Below the pieces are notes generated by a model. That model had not been told where the DNA came from. It saw only the letters and a program-made list of their open reading frames with translations, and did no database searches. DNA of 24,352 nucleotides from an uncultured bacterium (GTDB lineage: Bacteria > Bacillota > Clostridia > Oscillospirales > Acutalibacteraceae). Positions 22,979 through 24,352 of the stretch are shown here, in pieces (within the stretch, counting starts at the first letter, position 1; every line of letters starts with the position of its first letter). The stretch is taken from contig CAJMRT010000030.1 of NCBI GenBank assembly GCA_905215855.1, positions 1 through 24,352 on the forward strand, read 5' to 3'. Position numbers and translations under genes: made by a program.

Positions 22979-23791
22979 ATGTATCAGCTTGATTATTTTC
23001 CAATTAAGCTTGCTAACTTGAATGATTATTTTACACGCTACAGAGAAACAAAGGATGAAAAATACTTTAATGAATTTCTCTATTATTATGAACCTGTACT
23101 CAACAGAAACGCTCGACTGTTTATAAAGAAATACAGCTTGGATAGTAACAGAATTGACGACTTGAAACAAATTTTTATATCTCTGCTGTGGGGCGAACTG
23201 CAAAGCTATGATTCGGATATACCTTTACTACAGCTCATAAAATATAAAGCGCTCAAAGCTTGGCACAAATATGTCCGTACTATTTGCGGTAACGTACATA
23301 TCAATAATGATAATCTGTATCAGAATTTAAGGAAAGTAGCATTGCTGTACTCGCAACAACCGAATGACAAACCTCTTGAAGAAGCAGTCACGGACATTGC
23401 AAATGAATTGAATATTTCAAAGAACACAGTTCGCAACTGCATTATTGCTTCGACTCAATTCAAGCAGAATAGCAATCTTGATATTCACAATAAAGATAAT
23501 GAAAATTATTTCAGTTCTTCAATCGCTGATATTGAGATAGATACTCTCTCCCCCGAAGACATATTTTTCAAAAACGAACAGAGAGAAAAGTTAAAAACAG
23601 CTTTGAGCAAACTCAAGCCACAGGATTTAAGATTGACCGAGTTAGTCTTTGGCATATGTCCCGACTGTCTGAAAAACAAGGAGAAAATAACAATCCGTGA
23701 AGCGTCATTAAGGGTCGGTCTGACAGCCGAGGGTGCAGAAAAGAAAATAAAGAAAATTTTGGAACAATTAAAAGAAGAATTACAGCAATAG
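22979..23791 (+). CDS. RNA polymerase sigma-70-like factor of mobile-element type
   Basis: 270 residues. Residues ~20-100 (FNEFLYYYEPVLNRNARLFIK, DDLKQIFISLLW) resemble sigma region 2. A middle HTH-like part follows (ITDIANELNISKNTVRNCI at ~137-155). The C-terminal TIREASLRVGLTAEGAEKKIKKI resembles region 4 helix-turn-helix. Divergence from housekeeping sigma factors suggests an element-specific or regulatory factor. Ribosome site AAGGA is seven bases before the ATG and inside the gap after the zinc-finger gene, so the two are cotranscribed. It is probably a partner of that gene, though the target promoters are unknown. Confidence 0.65.
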   Translation: MYQLDYFPIKLANLNDYFTRYRETKDEKYFNEFLYYYEPVLNRNARLFIKKYSLDSNRIDDLKQIFISLLWGELQSYDSDIPLLQLIKYKALKAWHKYVRTICGNVHINNDNLYQNLRKVALLYSQQPNDKPLEEAVTDIANELNISKNTVRNCIIASTQFKQNSNLDIHNKDNENYFSSSIADIEIDTLSPEDIFFKNEQREKLKTALSKLKPQDLRLTELVFGICPDCLKNKEKITIREASLRVGLTAEGAEKKIKKILEQLKEELQQ

Positions 23792-23808
23792 CAAATTCAA
23801 TAACAACT

Positions 23809-23850
23809 AAAAGCGGATAGGCAATGTTAATAATTACCTATCCGCTTTTT
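23809..23850. terminator. bidirectional terminator between converging genes
   Basis: AAAAGCGGATAGG and CCTATCCGCTTTTT give a perfect 13-bp stem, with T runs on both strands. The last T also belongs to the stop codon of the minus-strand gene at 23850. Confidence 0.93.
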
Positions 23851-24113
23851 CAGTTATTGATTACTTCAATGATGATCCTTGCTCCTAACCGAAAGTCATT
23901 TAAAAATGCGTTTCGTTCACCGATTTCAGAAATTTCCTGATTGCAGTCCTTGTATTTTTCAAATGTTTCTTTCTGCTCATCAGAAAGAATTGCTGTGAGT
24001 TTTTCTTCATTTCTGTTGAGTAAGCCAAGCAGTTCTTTCATTTCATCATCAAGCTTTGCACATTTTTCGTGAGGGAATAAGTTTCCGTAATATAAATCTT
24101 CAAGTGTATCCAT
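23850..24113 (-). CDS. small DUF6809-like protein
   Basis: 87 residues, highly charged and helical, with no membrane segment. The start MDTLEDLYYGNLFPHEK, a central LSDEQKETFEKY and the end NDFRLGARIIIEVI match my recollection of the DUF6809 family, small proteins common near clostridial mobile elements. No function is known. The ribosome site AAAGGTGG is well placed nine bases before the ATG. Confidence 0.6.
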   Translation of the reverse strand: MDTLEDLYYGNLFPHEKCAKLDDEMKELLGLLNRNEEKLTAILSDEQKETFEKYKDCNQEISEIGERNAFLNDFRLGARIIIEVINN

Positions 24114-24230
24114 TGTTTATGCCACCTTTCTTAGCACAAACATATACCACGAAACTCTGTATAAGTCCAGAGATTTTCTTTTGTTTGATAAATAATTTTC
24201 GATTAAATCATTCTGTTTTTTAATTAAATT

Positions 24231-24255
24231 ACTTGAAATCAATCAAATTTCAAGT
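24231..24255. promoter_or_regulatory. inverted repeat upstream of the small gene
   Basis: Perfect 9-bp arms ACTTGAAAT and ATTTCAAGT lie seven bases apart, about 120 bases upstream of the ATG at 24113. This could be an operator or part of the promoter region; the minus strand reads TTGAAA within it. Confidence 0.35.
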
Positions 24256-24296
24256 TAATATACTACAAAAAATTATTTCAATGACCGAAAATGAAA

Positions 24297-24323
24297 ATTC
24301 GCAGAATGTAACCATCTGCGAAT
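24297..24323 (-). terminator. hairpin, possible terminator of a gene to the right
   Basis: ATTCGCAGA/TCTGCGAAT, a perfect 9-bp stem with a nine-base loop, is followed on the minus strand by TTTCATTTT. It would stop transcription arriving from beyond the right edge. Confidence 0.5.
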
Positions 24324-24352
24324 AATAAAATGACACATTAAATCGTACTTTT

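Larger units (their letters stand above)
24114..24352. other. 239-base AT-rich edge region
   Basis: No gene is seen. It contains the ribosome site of the small gene, an inverted repeat ACTTGAAAT/ATTTCAAGT (24231-24239 and 24247-24255) and a hairpin at 24297-24323. No promoter could be fixed with confidence. Confidence 0.5.

Overview
The window looks like a chromosome segment from a low-to-moderate GC Clostridia bacterium of the Ruminococcus type. Evidence: AT-rich intergenic DNA, consensus sigma-A promoters, GGAGG-type ribosome sites, clostridial housekeeping genes, and a huge secreted protein that combines pullulanase-X25-like modules, cohesin-like modules and Thr/Pro/Glu linkers. That architecture is best known from the amylosome scaffoldins of the resistant-starch degrader Ruminococcus bromii. 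The species assignment is an inference from protein architecture only.

Region 1 (1-5600, minus strand) is a cell-surface cluster: the first codons of a gene leaving the left edge, a single-cohesin membrane-anchored protein, and a 1392-residue scaffoldin-like protein with four predicted starch-binding modules, three cohesin-like modules, a 15-copy EPTTV stalk and a C-terminal surface anchor. Each gene has its own recognisable promoter, and each promoter carries a dyad near or within it.

Region 2 (5650-12960, minus strand) is housekeeping. A cyclophilin and galE form one unit. tsaD has its own promoter. alr, polA, a low-molecular-weight phosphatase gene and a rimI-like gene form an overlapping chain. 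PolA appears to lack the acidic residues of a 3'-5' proofreading exonuclease. Region 3 (13160-15560, plus strand) holds putP and xpt, each with its own promoter.

Region 4 (15555-16197) is the oddest non-coding stretch. A good promoter reads into two broken tRNA-Leu 5' parts, an H-type pseudoknot candidate with perfect 8-bp and 10-bp crossing stems, then an intact tRNA-Leu(UAG) with a terminator. Next comes a 113-bp element with perfect 17-bp inverted ends that begin with the same 11 bases as the tRNA D-arm.

Region 5 (16198-21445, minus strand) is an ABC-2 exporter operon with two different ATPases and two permeases. It is preceded by a LytTR response regulator and a GHKL histidine kinase that lacks any membrane segment. 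Region 6 (21460-24352) holds mobile-element debris: the C-terminal end of a large serine recombinase, a divergent zinc-finger protein that also seems to lack its start, a sigma-70-like factor and a small DUF6809-like gene. Regions 4-6 read as accessory DNA built up next to a tRNA-Leu gene.
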